Shown: positions 1-6,818 of the stretch, one piece after another
Layout of the letters: every line of letters begins with the position of its first letter
How positions within the stretch are numbered: the first letter of the stretch is position 1
Source: Parcubacteria group bacterium CG08_land_8_20_14_0_20_43_9
Lineage (GTDB): Bacteria; Patescibacteriota; Minisyncoccia; Minisyncoccales; PEYH01
DNA length: 15,338 nucleotides
Direction: 5' to 3'
NCBI GenBank assembly: GCA_002774465.1
Contig: PEYH01000008.1
Coordinates: forward strand, 1,512 to 16,849
Position numbers and translations under genes: made by a program
Notes under the pieces: generated by a model
Seen by the model: only the letters and a program-made list of their open reading frames with translations
Databases searched by the model: none
What the model was told of the DNA's origin: nothing

Positions 1-712
1 CTGTAAGGACATCGGTTATCAAATAGGGCCAGTGATTTTTCTTAAATGTTTCCGCCCTCTCAACTGAAATATCGCCCTCCGTGCCATTAAGCAAAAAAAA
101 TCTCTTTTTCATAGTCAACAACTGGTAATTATTCAGGATTTTCTTTTCCTCCTCGCTCCATTGCGTCTCGGACAGAGATTCGCCTTGCCTCAATAATTTC
201 CGGGCTTTTGCGATTGCCTGCATTTCCTTTTCCAGATTCGCATCTTTCGCCTTGGCTTTCAATTCTTTTTCCAGCGCCTCTGCCCGCTTCTCAACGGTTT
301 CCAAGTCCTTGAGAATCATCTCCATATCCAAAATCTCTTTTTCTTCCAAAACATCAATCCTTGACCGCGTATTAATAACATCCTCTTTGCCAAAACATCT
401 TAAAACATAAACAATGGCGTCAACTTCCCGGATATTTGCCAAAAACTTATTGCCCAGCCCTTCGCCCTGGCTGGCGCCCTTAACCAACCCGGCAATATCA
501 ACAAACTCCACGGTAGTATAAATTTTCTTGGCAGACGAAGTCAATTCCGCCAACTTGTTTATCCTCTCGTCTAAAACAGCAACTACGCCCACATTGGGGT
601 TTATGGTGCAAAAAGGATAATTGGCCCGGTCAACCTCTTTTTTAGTTATGGCTTGGAACAGCGTTGACTTGCCCACATTGGGCAGGCCGACAATTCCTAT
701 GCTTAAAGACAT
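1..712 (-). CDS. ychF: Redox-/translation-associated GTPase YchF (OLA1 family), N-terminal part
   Basis: The ATG is at 712 and the frame stays open for 237 codons to the left edge, so the C-terminus (helical remainder and TGS domain) is missing from the window. Visible motifs are the P-loop GLPNVGKST (residues 9-17), the YchF-typical NYPFCTINPNVG stretch (about 31-42), the G3 motif DIAGLVKGAS followed by GEGLGNKFL (72-91), and LLNGTE around 207-212. That NGTE fits the NxxE nucleotide-specificity motif which replaces NKxD in YchF/OLA1 and makes the family prefer or accept ATP. The family binds ribosomes and has roles in stress and translation. It is separated from the upstream gene by a strong hairpin (833-868), so it is probably a separate transcription unit. 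No strong Shine-Dalgarno sequence precedes the ATG. Confidence 0.95.
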   Translation of the reverse strand, partial: MSLSIGIVGLPNVGKSTLFQAITKKEVDRANYPFCTINPNVGVVAVLDERINKLAELTSSAKKIYTTVEFVDIAGLVKGASQGEGLGNKFLANIREVDAIVYVLRCFGKEDVINTRSRIDVLEEKEILDMEMILKDLETVEKRAEALEKELKAKAKDANLEKEMQAIAKARKLLRQGESLSETQWSEEEKKILNNYQLLTMKKRFFLLNGTEGDISVERAETFKKNHWPYLITDVLT

Positions 713-731
713 TGTACTCTAAATTCTACAA

Positions 732-754
732 GAAAAAATCGCTTTTGAAAAGCG
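732..754 (-). terminator. Possible leader hairpin or attenuator upstream of ychF
   Basis: Read on the minus strand, the perfect inverted repeat CGCTTTTCAAAAGCG (754-740) is followed by ATTTTTT. This has the form of a short intrinsic terminator, but it lies only about 20 bp upstream of the ychF start. It could be an attenuator of ychF, a second terminator for the upstream unit, or chance in AT-rich DNA. The stem is short (5 bp if a 5-nt loop is allowed). Confidence 0.3.
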
Positions 755-832
755 GAAAATACAACTTTATAAAGTTTGTCAAATCAGCAATCTTTATAAA
801 CTTTCGCGTTGCTCGGGGGGCCCCGGCCTTAC

Positions 833-868
833 AACAAGAAAACGCTTCTCCTGAAGCGTTTTCTTGTT
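833..868. terminator. Strong stem-loop terminator between the secreted-protein gene and ychF
   Basis: A perfect 16-bp stem (833-848 pairs with 853-868, arm AACAAGAAAACGCTTC) encloses a 4-nt loop TCCT. It lies just past the stop codon (887) of the minus-strand 127-aa gene. The minus-strand 3' arm is itself U-rich (GCGTTTTCTTGTT), while the run of T directly after the stem is on the plus strand (867-870). It is best read as the end of the minus-strand exporter cluster, possibly working in both directions. Confidence 0.7.
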
Positions 869-886
869 TTGATTCCCAAAAATATT

Positions 887-1270
887 CTATTCTTCAGAAT
901 TTGGGCAGGGGCCTAATCCGAAGTTGCCTCCTATTCCCCGTTTCATTCCGTGCCTTCTTCCGGGACCAAACATACCTAATCCCACACCCCAGCCGTCGTC
1001 TATGCCGTTATCTGCCGCGTTTTGCAATCCTTCCTCAAGGCGCTCCTGAAAATTTTGCTCTCTTTGGATCGCCCTCTCCTCCCTCTCTGCCGTAAACACC
1101 TCTCGGACCTCCGCCGGGTCTAAACCAAATTTTTCAACTAATTTTTGAATAATTGGCGGGTAAACCAGATTTTCATCCGCAAAAATGGCGTCATACCCCG
1201 CTAACCCCGCGACCGCCAAAACGAAAGAGGAAACCACTATGCCTGAAATCAATAAAGTTTTATTTTTCAT
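887..1270 (-). CDS. Small secreted protein, DUF2680-like
   Basis: A 127-aa protein starts with MKNK and a hydrophobic segment (about residues 5-27) typical of a Sec signal peptide or a single anchor, with a possible cleavage after IFA near residue 31. The mature part has YPPIIQKLVEKFGLDPAEVREVF, then an acidic/basic helix rich in E, R and Q, then a glycine-rich tail (GWGVGLGMFGPGRRHGMKRG). This plan of helical 'loop-helix' followed by a Gly/Met/His-rich tail resembles small envelope proteins with DUF2680-like repeats, but the assignment is by eye. It is the last gene before a hairpin terminator, downstream of the exporter genes. The His/Met/Gly tail could bind metal; that is speculation. No clear Shine-Dalgarno sequence is seen. 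Confidence 0.75.
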   Translation of the reverse strand: MKNKTLLISGIVVSSFVLAVAGLAGYDAIFADENLVYPPIIQKLVEKFGLDPAEVREVFTAEREERAIQREQNFQERLEEGLQNAADNGIDDGWGVGLGMFGPGRRHGMKRGIGGNFGLGPCPNSEE

Positions 1271-1365
1271 ATTCTTATTTTCTTACTTTTTATTTTATTT
1301 CGCATTTTATAATTCTTAACAATGACCTTTATCCTATATTATTACGGTTTAGTTGATTTTTTATT

Positions 1366-2004
1366 TCACTGCTTTTTCATAAACTGCATTGTTTCCGAAT
1401 ACAAGACCAATTGAGAGCCCCCTTCCGCAATTTTGATAGTTAATAACTGGTCGGTTTTGCCGAGAAGTTCTCCTCTTAGAAAAGCATTCCCCGCCACCCG
1501 TTTTGACCGGACCATGCTATCGGGCAATTCTCCGCTGTTTCTTAATTCTTCCATCATCTGCCTTCTTTCTTCTTGAGTCATATTCTCAAGGCCCTCGGGC
1601 ATATTTGGCATATCCGTAGGCGCTTGACCACGATTTGGCATATTTGTACCATCTATAACAGGAGGAGTGCTGGTTGAAAAATCATCCGGTCTGCCGCTTG
1701 GCATATCTGCAAAATCTTCAGCAGAACTGCCAATAAACACCACATTAGCGCTAATACTTCCATCCTGATTTTCAGTCCCTTCAATCATGACATAATCTCC
1801 TACTTTTAAATCTTCCGCGCTTGCCTCAGAAAATCCTTCTTGAAATTGTCTCATTTCTCCAAAACCAGTTGTAGCAGCATTGCCCAATTGTTGATCCTCT
1901 ATCGATGGTTGGTCATTAAATTTTAAATTCTTTACCAGAAAAACTATACCCGTTATAATTCCTGCAGCAACAATAACTCCTGACACTATAATTATCAGCT
2001 TCAT
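1366..2004 (-). CDS. Membrane-anchored protein with split DUF5666-like (OB-like) halves
   Basis: I chose the ATG at 2004 (212 aa) because it follows AAAGAGG at 4-nt spacing; an ATG at 2037 would add 11 residues but has no such site. Residues 2-25 form one N-terminal membrane segment or uncleaved signal. A segment near residue 65 reads DLKVGDYVMIEGTENQDGS followed by ISANVVFIG, the second half of a DUF5666-like beta domain. A Pro/Met/Asp-rich low-complexity linker follows (MPNMPEGLENM, EERRQMMEELRNSG). The C-terminus (FLRGELLGKTDQLLTIKIAEG onwards) looks like the first half of the same domain, so the order seems swapped. It lies 84 bp after the permease gene and is likely a periplasmic or cell-surface partner of the exporter. 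Function unknown. Confidence 0.75.
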   Translation of the reverse strand: MKLIIIVSGVIVAAGIITGIVFLVKNLKFNDQPSIEDQQLGNAATTGFGEMRQFQEGFSEASAEDLKVGDYVMIEGTENQDGSISANVVFIGSSAEDFADMPSGRPDDFSTSTPPVIDGTNMPNRGQAPTDMPNMPEGLENMTQEERRQMMEELRNSGELPDSMVRSKRVAGNAFLRGELLGKTDQLLTIKIAEGGSQLVLYSETMQFMKKQ

Positions 2005-2058
2005 TGAACCTCTTTGTTTTTCTTTTAAAATAATCATATTCTTGATCTTTCAATTATC

Positions 2059-2079
2059 AATTATTAATGATTAATAATT
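2059..2079. other. AT-only palindrome downstream of the permease gene
   Basis: AATTATTAAT-G-ATTAATAATT is a perfect 10-bp inverted repeat made only of A and T, in the 84-bp gap between the permease stop (2089) and the next start (2004). It may be a weak terminator, a processing site or simply AT-rich spacer. No T-run follows on the minus strand. Confidence 0.3.
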
Positions 2080-2088
2080 TTATAAAAA

Positions 2089-3315
2089 TTATTCGTATCT
2101 CAACGCCTCAATCGGGTTAAGGGACGCGGCGCGCCGGGCGGGATAATATCCGAAAATGATTCCGATAAGAGAGGAAACGCCAAAAGCCAGGGCGATTGGC
2201 CGCCCCGCGATATTGGTGCTGATATCCGCGAACTCTCTGATGGCAAAAGAAACGAGACAGCCCGCAATGATGCCTATGACTCCGCCGATAAATGTAAGCA
2301 TTATCGCTTCGGCCAAGAATTGCATGCTGATATCTTTATTTTTGGCGCCGACGGCTTTGCGCAATCCGATCTCCCGGGTCCGTTCCGTTACCGTGGTAAG
2401 CATCATATTCATAATGCCGATTCCGCCGACAACCAAAGATATGCCGGCAATCGCCCCCAGAAAAATGGTTAAAGTGGCGATGACCGAAGTCATAGTCGCC
2501 AATATATCCGCCTGATTCATTATGGAAAAATCAGCTGCCGCCGGGTCGGATATATTGTGGCGAATGAGCAATAAAGTGGTTGTTTCTTCTTCCGCCGCAG
2601 TCATATACTTCTCGTCGCTTACTTGAACATTGATAGTGGTAACATAGTCATTACCGGACAAAAATTTTTGCGCGGCGGAGATGGGGATAAAAATAATATC
2701 GTCCTGACTGCCGCCAAAACCCGTTGCTCCCTTGCTTTCGGTAACACCGATAACCGTAAATTCAATCCTGTTTATTTTAACTTTTTTTCCAATCGGGTCC
2801 GCTCCTTCTCCGAACAAGTCCTCGGCCGCGGTGGGCCCGAGAATCGCCACTTTCGCCATACTCTTGACATCCTGCTGAGAAACGAAAGAACCCGAGCTTA
2901 TTTTAAAATTTTTGACATTAAGATATCCGGGGACTGTTCCAAGCACGGAAGTATTGGTGTTCATCCCTTTGGCTGTCACCTGATATCTGGTGGAAACCTC
3001 GGGAGCCACTGCTTCTATATGTAAAATTTCTGCCGATATCGCGTCGGCGTCATCCTCGGTAAGGGTCTGGGCCGAGCCCCGGCCGGCGCTGATTTGCATC
3101 CGTTCGTTGCCCTGAACCCCGGGATAAATCACAAGCAAATTTGAACCGATTGATTGGATGTTCGATTTGATATCCGCTTCCGCGCCCTGACCGATGGACA
3201 TCAAAGCCACCACCGAGCCAATCCCGATAACAATGCCTAAAACAGTAAGCCCTGTCCTGGCTTTATTGACCAGTATGGCGGAGACAGTTTCTTCCAATAA
3301 GTCGCTTAAAAACAT
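2089..3315 (-). CDS. MacB-type ABC transporter permease (FtsX-like)
   Basis: The ATG at 3315 (408 aa) follows the ATPase stop by one base (TAAA-ATG context) and is preceded by AGGA at good spacing. An upstream in-frame ATG at 3369 lies inside the ATPase gene and gives a non-homologous extension, so it is rejected. The start FLSDLLEETVSAILVNKART leads into a first membrane helix (TVLGIVIGIGSVVALMSIG). A large extracytoplasmic MacB-core domain follows (about 45-280, with GSNLLVIYPG and TEDDADAI), and three C-terminal helices carry the FtsX signature (GGIGIMNMMLTTVTERTREI, GLRKAVGAK). The protein ends NPIEALRYE, as is usual for the family. Together with the ATPase and the MacA-like adaptor it would form a mechanotransmission exporter for peptides, lipids or drugs; the substrate cannot be told from sequence. 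Confidence 0.93.
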   Translation of the reverse strand: MFLSDLLEETVSAILVNKARTGLTVLGIVIGIGSVVALMSIGQGAEADIKSNIQSIGSNLLVIYPGVQGNERMQISAGRGSAQTLTEDDADAISAEILHIEAVAPEVSTRYQVTAKGMNTNTSVLGTVPGYLNVKNFKISSGSFVSQQDVKSMAKVAILGPTAAEDLFGEGADPIGKKVKINRIEFTVIGVTESKGATGFGGSQDDIIFIPISAAQKFLSGNDYVTTINVQVSDEKYMTAAEEETTTLLLIRHNISDPAAADFSIMNQADILATMTSVIATLTIFLGAIAGISLVVGGIGIMNMMLTTVTERTREIGLRKAVGAKNKDISMQFLAEAIMLTFIGGVIGIIAGCLVSFAIREFADISTNIAGRPIALAFGVSSLIGIIFGYYPARRAASLNPIEALRYE

Positions 3316-3316
3316 T

Positions 3317-4027
3317 TTATTCCTGAATCGGTTTAATGCTTTTAGAGTAACCAGCCGGAGCATCTTCAATAATCTCTCCGTCTTTAATGGAGATTATCCG
3401 CTTTGCCTGGTCTGCGATATATCTTTCGTGGGTTATCAAAACGATTGTCTGGCCCTGCCTGTTTAATTCTTGAAATGTTTTTAAAACGATATCCCCGGTT
3501 TTGCTGTCCAAGTTTCCCGTCGGCTCATCGGCAAGAATGATGGACGGCTTATTTACCAGAGCCCGGGCAATCGCCACTCTTTGCATCTGTCTGCCCGAAA
3601 GCTGATTTGAGAGATGGTTAAACCGCTCTTCCTCAAGGCCCGTCTTGCGCAGGGCTTCTTTCGCCATTTCTTCCCGTTCTTCCCGGGGAAAATTGGCGTA
3701 AACCAAAGGCAGAACCACGTTGCGGAGAACTGTTGTCCTTGGCAAAAGATTAAAGGTCTGAAACACAAATCCTATTTTCTTTTTGCGAATGTCGGCAAGC
3801 TCATTGTCGGGGAGTTCGGCAATGTCTCTGCCTTCAAACAAATAATGTCCGCTGGTCGGCGCGTCAAGACAGCCCAAGATATGCATTAGGGTTGATTTGC
3901 CGGAACCGGACGGCCCGATAATGGCCACAAATTCCCCTTCCCCAATGCTGAAAGAGACCCCTTTGAGGGCTTTGGTTTCAATATTATCGTGCTTATAAAT
4001 CTTGGTTATGTTTTTGGCTTCTATCAT
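3317..4027 (-). CDS. MacB/LolD-type ABC transporter ATPase with LSGRQ signature
   Basis: A 236-aa nucleotide-binding protein. Walker A is GPSGSGKST (38-46), Q-loop Q90 in GFVFQTFNLLP, Walker B IILADE (D167, E168), D-loop GNLD and H-loop His200. The signature reads LSGRQMQR (143-150), with Arg146 where the family has the second Gly of LSGGQ (codon AGA, one transition from GGA). The LolD/MacB type is shown by the short sequence and the LPRTTVLRNV segment. It lies 10 bp after the adaptor gene and 1 bp before the permease gene, so the three are surely cotranscribed. Whether the Arg substitution lowers ATP hydrolysis is unknown. The adaptor next to it is frameshifted, which raises the question whether this exporter is decaying. 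Confidence 0.93.
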   Translation of the reverse strand: MIEAKNITKIYKHDNIETKALKGVSFSIGEGEFVAIIGPSGSGKSTLMHILGCLDAPTSGHYLFEGRDIAELPDNELADIRKKKIGFVFQTFNLLPRTTVLRNVVLPLVYANFPREEREEMAKEALRKTGLEEERFNHLSNQLSGRQMQRVAIARALVNKPSIILADEPTGNLDSKTGDIVLKTFQELNRQGQTIVLITHERYIADQAKRIISIKDGEIIEDAPAGYSKSIKPIQE

Positions 4028-4037
4028 ATCCGGATAA

Positions 4038-5138
4038 TTAGCGCATTATTCTCATTATGCCTCCGCCCCCGGGGACTCCTCCGAAAGAATCATTATTAGA
4101 CGTTTTGGCGGTTGAGGCGCCGGAAGAAGAAGCCATGACCACCATCTCTCCTTCCTGGACGCCGCTTAAAATCTCGGTCATCGTGTCGTTAGAAAGTCCT
4201 GCGATAACCGATTTTTTGCTGATTATCCCGTCCGAAGACATCACTTCAATATACTGCTGTTCGCCTTGATATTTAATGGCGGAATTTGAAATTAAAAGCG
4301 CGTTTTGCTTGATGTTTGTGATAATCTCCGCAGAAACGCTCATATTGGGTTTTATTCTATCCTCTTGGGTATCAAGGACTATTTTAACATCATAGCTAAC
4401 TACGCCCTGGCTGACCGTTCCCAGGGTGTCAATATCAACGACCTCTCCGGTAAGCATTAAATCATCAATGGCGTCAAGCGTAATAGTGGCTTTCTGTCCC
4501 AATTTCAGTTGGCTGACATCAACCTCGTTCAGGGTGATTTCGGCTACTTTTTGTTCGGTGATAATCGTGGCCAGCGCGGTTCCGGAAGAAACCGAATCGC
4601 CGATTGACGCCTCCACGCTTGCCATTACTCCGCCAAACGGAGCTCTTATGTAATGATTATCCATCTCCTCTTTGGCGTCAATCAAGCCGTCCTCTTTTTG
4701 CTGAATAGTTATCTCTTTTGCCCTGATTGTCAAAGCGTCTGCGCCGGCTCTAAGGTCTTCCAAACTTAACTCTTTCTCCTCAATGCTTCTCTGCGCGTTC
4801 ACCACAGCGTCTTTCGTATCTTCAATGCCTCTTTGGGCCGACAAGACCAAAGACAGATGGCTGTTGGTCTTTGAGACGTAAGATTTTAACGCTGTAATGA
4901 TTGATTTTTTGGCAGACAATAAATCGTTTTCCGCTTTTAATAATTCCAATTCATCCGGCGAATCCAATAATTCCAGCATTTCTAATTTCGCCGTTTCCAA
5001 TGATATCTCCGCATCCCGAACCGCCTTTTCCGCGTCTGCGGTATCAATTTTTGAAAAGCAATCCTCCGGCCCTGACCTCATCGCCTTTCTTAACGCCCGC
5101 ATAGACAATGTCTCCCGAAACCCGGGGCTTGATGTCAA
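4038..5138 (-). CDS. MacA/HlyD-type efflux adaptor, C-terminal part (frameshifted)
   Basis: The open frame of 366 codons is the C-terminal part of a membrane-fusion adaptor whose N-terminus is encoded in another frame at 5382-5044. Homologous sequence begins at KIDTADAEKAVRDAEISLE (about residue 30); the residues before it are out-of-frame translation. Then come a long coiled coil (about 35-150), the second lipoyl half (IRAPFGGVMASVEASIGDSV), the beta-barrel (VAEITLNEVDVSQLKLGQKA), and a membrane-proximal domain (QNALLISNSAIKYQGEQQYI). It ends in a Gly-rich tail. In family members this protein bridges the MacB permease to the outside of the cell. As sequenced it lacks its own membrane anchor. 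Joined across the frameshift, the full protein would be about 447 aa. Confidence 0.85.
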   Translation of the reverse strand: MTSSPGFRETLSMRALRKAMRSGPEDCFSKIDTADAEKAVRDAEISLETAKLEMLELLDSPDELELLKAENDLLSAKKSIITALKSYVSKTNSHLSLVLSAQRGIEDTKDAVVNAQRSIEEKELSLEDLRAGADALTIRAKEITIQQKEDGLIDAKEEMDNHYIRAPFGGVMASVEASIGDSVSSGTALATIITEQKVAEITLNEVDVSQLKLGQKATITLDAIDDLMLTGEVVDIDTLGTVSQGVVSYDVKIVLDTQEDRIKPNMSVSAEIITNIKQNALLISNSAIKYQGEQQYIEVMSSDGIISKKSVIAGLSNDTMTEILSGVQEGEMVVMASSSGASTAKTSNNDSFGGVPGGGGIMRIMR

Positions 5139-5382
5139 CCTGGTCTAAAACCGATATCTGACCGCTCCCGCTGATAGTGGTCGTCAAAATTCCTCTTCCC
5201 ACCGGCGCAGTGGTATAGGTTATTTCCCCTTGTTTTTCAGGACTTATGGCTCTAATGCCAAAATAACCGCCCGCGACAAGCACTGCGATTATAATAAAAC
5301 CGATAAATTTATGCTTCATCGTCCACTGGCAGAAACCTTTGAGTTTAAAGTATAGGCCTTTAATCTTGGGAAATATTTTCAT
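5044..5382 (-). CDS. MacA/HlyD-type efflux adaptor, N-terminal part (frameshifted)
   Basis: The 112-codon frame starts at ATG 5382 and stops at a TGA (5044-5046). It carries a short basic cytoplasmic head, one membrane helix (about residues 22-48, KFIGFIIIAVLVAGGYFGIRA) and the first half of the lipoyl domain (GQISVLDQVDIKPRVSGDIV, AGVKKGDEVRAGGLLF). The expected continuation, KIDTADAEKAV, is in the next frame (see the 4038-5138 entry). Removing one A from the AAAAA run at the coding-strand equivalent of 5048-5052 restores a single reading frame. No good Shine-Dalgarno sequence precedes the start. It may be a true pseudogene break or a homopolymer sequencing error. Confidence 0.8.
   Translation of the reverse strand: MKIFPKIKGLYFKLKGFCQWTMKHKFIGFIIIAVLVAGGYFGIRAISPEKQGEITYTTAPVGRGILTTTISGSGQISVLDQVDIKPRVSGDIVYAGVKKGDEVRAGGLLFKN
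5048..5052 (-). other. Frameshift site in the MacA-like adaptor gene
   Basis: The coding strand reads TTC AAA AAT TGA here. A run of four A instead of five would read TTC AAA ATT GAT ACC, giving LLFKIDT as expected at this position of HlyD-family adaptors. The break is therefore a single-base insertion in a homopolymer. Confidence 0.8.
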
Positions 5383-5405
5383 ATAAGATTATTAAATATT
5401 AAAAA

Positions 5406-5426
5406 AGATATTTTATCAGAATATCT
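5406..5426 (-). terminator. AT-rich hairpin followed by T6 between the membrane-protein and adaptor genes
   Basis: On the minus strand AGATATT-CTGATAA-AATATCT (5426-5406) is followed directly by TTTTTT. The stem is only 7 AT-rich base pairs, so termination would be weak; partial read-through into the adaptor gene is plausible. It is the clearest break within the sigma-factor/exporter gene run. Confidence 0.4.
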
Positions 5427-5458
5427 CTATATTTTATTAATACAATAATAACCCGCTT

Positions 5459-6160
5459 TTATTTCATCATATTAGCGGGCAACCTATTCGGCCCTCTACG
5501 CTTATTAAATTGCGGGAAAAAAGAGTCCCGGTCTTTCTCTATTTTGCGAACGCCAAAAGCGCTGATGAATGAGTCCTTTCTTTCTCCCATAATCATAATC
5601 AAATCGCCCTCCCGCATCTCTTCGCCTTTGGGCAGAACGGTCTGGGGAGAAACAATCACTTCAAGAATTTCCCCCTTTTCGTTTTTTACGAAAAATCCAT
5701 TTCCGCTGATAGCGGATATTTCCCCAATATGGAGATTGGCGGGGGGCTGCATAACGCGGCCATGATAAAACGGTCCCATAATCGGCATTTTCCCTTCCTG
5801 AACCACCCGGAACAGTTGAGGATGCGCGGTTGTGCGCGAAACGGCAAAACCTGCCACAGCAACAAACAACAGTATCCCCGCGATAGAATAAACTAAGGGC
5901 CTTTTATAAACCCAGGAAAATTTTTTGGCCAATAACTCCAATATCGCCACGGCAATCAGGACGAAAACTAAAAGATGCCACGGAAAACGCGTCAAAAATA
6001 ATTGCATTCCCCGAAACCCGAATCCGGGCGCGTACCAAATCCCGGTCGCCCGCACCTTAAACATTATGAAGCTCAAAACAAATACGGCGAACGCGAAGAA
6101 TAAAACTATCGCCAGCGCGCCAAGCGCGGTTTTTAAAACAAACAGCAATTTCGGCTTCAT
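5459..6160 (-). CDS. Three-helix membrane protein with DUF5666-like extracytoplasmic domain; possible sigma partner
   Basis: I prefer the ATG at 6160 (233 aa), which follows AAGGAAG at 5-nt spacing. An upstream ATG at 6232 overlaps the sigma-factor gene and has no such site. Three hydrophobic segments fill the first 110 residues (LLFVLKTALGALAIVLFFAF, HLLVFVLIAVAILELL, VYSIAGILLFVAVAGFAV). The rest (from about 125) is soluble: LHIGEISAISGNGFFVKNEK through EGDLIMIMGERKDSFISAFG, which has the GDxxMIxG...ISAxxV pattern also present in the 1366-2004 protein and resembles DUF5666/OB-like domains. The gene lies 46 bp after an ECF sigma factor, the usual place for an anti-sigma factor or sensor, but no known anti-sigma domain is recognisable in it. 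Confidence 0.75.
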   Translation of the reverse strand: MKPKLLFVLKTALGALAIVLFFAFAVFVLSFIMFKVRATGIWYAPGFGFRGMQLFLTRFPWHLLVFVLIAVAILELLAKKFSWVYKRPLVYSIAGILLFVAVAGFAVSRTTAHPQLFRVVQEGKMPIMGPFYHGRVMQPPANLHIGEISAISGNGFFVKNEKGEILEVIVSPQTVLPKGEEMREGDLIMIMGERKDSFISAFGVRKIEKDRDSFFPQFNKRRGPNRLPANMMK

Positions 6161-6206
6161 TCTGACTTCCTTGCCCCTGATTCTTTTTAGAATCTGCTCT
6201 TTTATG

Positions 6207-6779
6207 TTATTTTTCAGGAGATGATTGTTCATATATTCTATTATAAATTGATTTCAATTTCTCTTTTCCTCTGTTCAGACGAACCCCGACGGTAGAGAGC
6301 GGCAGACGCAAAATATTCGCGATTTCCCGGTAACTCAATTCTTCCAGATAATAAAGGATAATCGGCTCTCGATACTTTGGCTCCAATTTATCAAGGCAAT
6401 TGTCTATGGTCGCCTGTATTTCTTTCTGGCTGATTTCTTTTTCCGTTTCGTTGTCGTGAAGCCGGACAGAATGAGGGAAAAAAGCGTCAAAATCAAATGA
6501 TGAAAAAAATCTTCTTTTCCTTAAATGATTAACCAGCTCGTTGTGGGCGATTCTGTAAAGCCAGGAAGAAAACTTTCTTTTAGTGTCAAAACTCCGGACA
6601 TTGACATACGCCTTTATAAAAACGCCCTGAATAATATCGTCCGTGTCTTCTCTGTTTGAAAGAAACTTCCGCGCGTAACGCCTGATTTTTTCTTCATATC
6701 TCTCAATCAGAACACTAAAAAAATTAGTTTGCCCTGACTGCACCAAACGCACGATTTCTTCATCGCTCTTCTCCGCCAT
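6207..6779 (-). CDS. ECF-family RNA polymerase sigma factor (sigma-70 region 2 and 4)
   Basis: A 190-aa protein with region 2 at about 20-90 (FFSVLIERYEEKIRRYARKF, DTDDIIQGVFIKAYVN, KFSSWLYRIAHNELVNHLRK) and region 4 at about 125-180 (LDKLEPKYREPIILYYLEEL, SYREIANILRLPLSTVGVRL). There is no region 1 or 3, as is typical of ECF (sigma-W/RpoE-like) factors that redirect RNA polymerase to envelope or stress genes. It lies 39 bp after prmC and 46 bp before a membrane-protein gene, and heads the adaptor-ATPase-permease run. The simplest reading is that it controls the downstream exporter genes and perhaps itself. I did not find a clear promoter for it in the short gap. Confidence 0.93.
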   Translation of the reverse strand: MAEKSDEEIVRLVQSGQTNFFSVLIERYEEKIRRYARKFLSNREDTDDIIQGVFIKAYVNVRSFDTKRKFSSWLYRIAHNELVNHLRKRRFFSSFDFDAFFPHSVRLHDNETEKEISQKEIQATIDNCLDKLEPKYREPIILYYLEELSYREIANILRLPLSTVGVRLNRGKEKLKSIYNRIYEQSSPEK

Positions 6780-6818
6780 ATATTATCTACTAATTAATAC
6801 AACCATCAGTCGCCTTTA

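Noticed and set aside
664..1095. Plus-strand 143-codon open frame over the ychF start and the 127-aa gene
   Set aside because: It lies opposite two convincing minus-strand genes and crosses the terminator hairpin; the translation shows no domain.
3316..3369. Upstream start for the MacB-like permease at 3369
   Set aside because: The extra 18 residues are out-of-frame translation of the ATPase gene; the ATG at 3315 has AGGA at proper spacing and begins at the conserved FLSDLLEE head.
3553..3768. Minus-strand 71-codon frame inside the ATPase gene
   Set aside because: It is an alternative frame of the ATPase gene, whose Walker motifs and signature are all in the longer frame.
5451..5480. CCCGCT/AGCGGG stem over the stop codon of the 233-aa membrane protein as terminator
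   Set aside because: Only 6 bp with an 18-nt loop and partly coding; the AT-rich hairpin with T6 at 5406-5426 is a better candidate.
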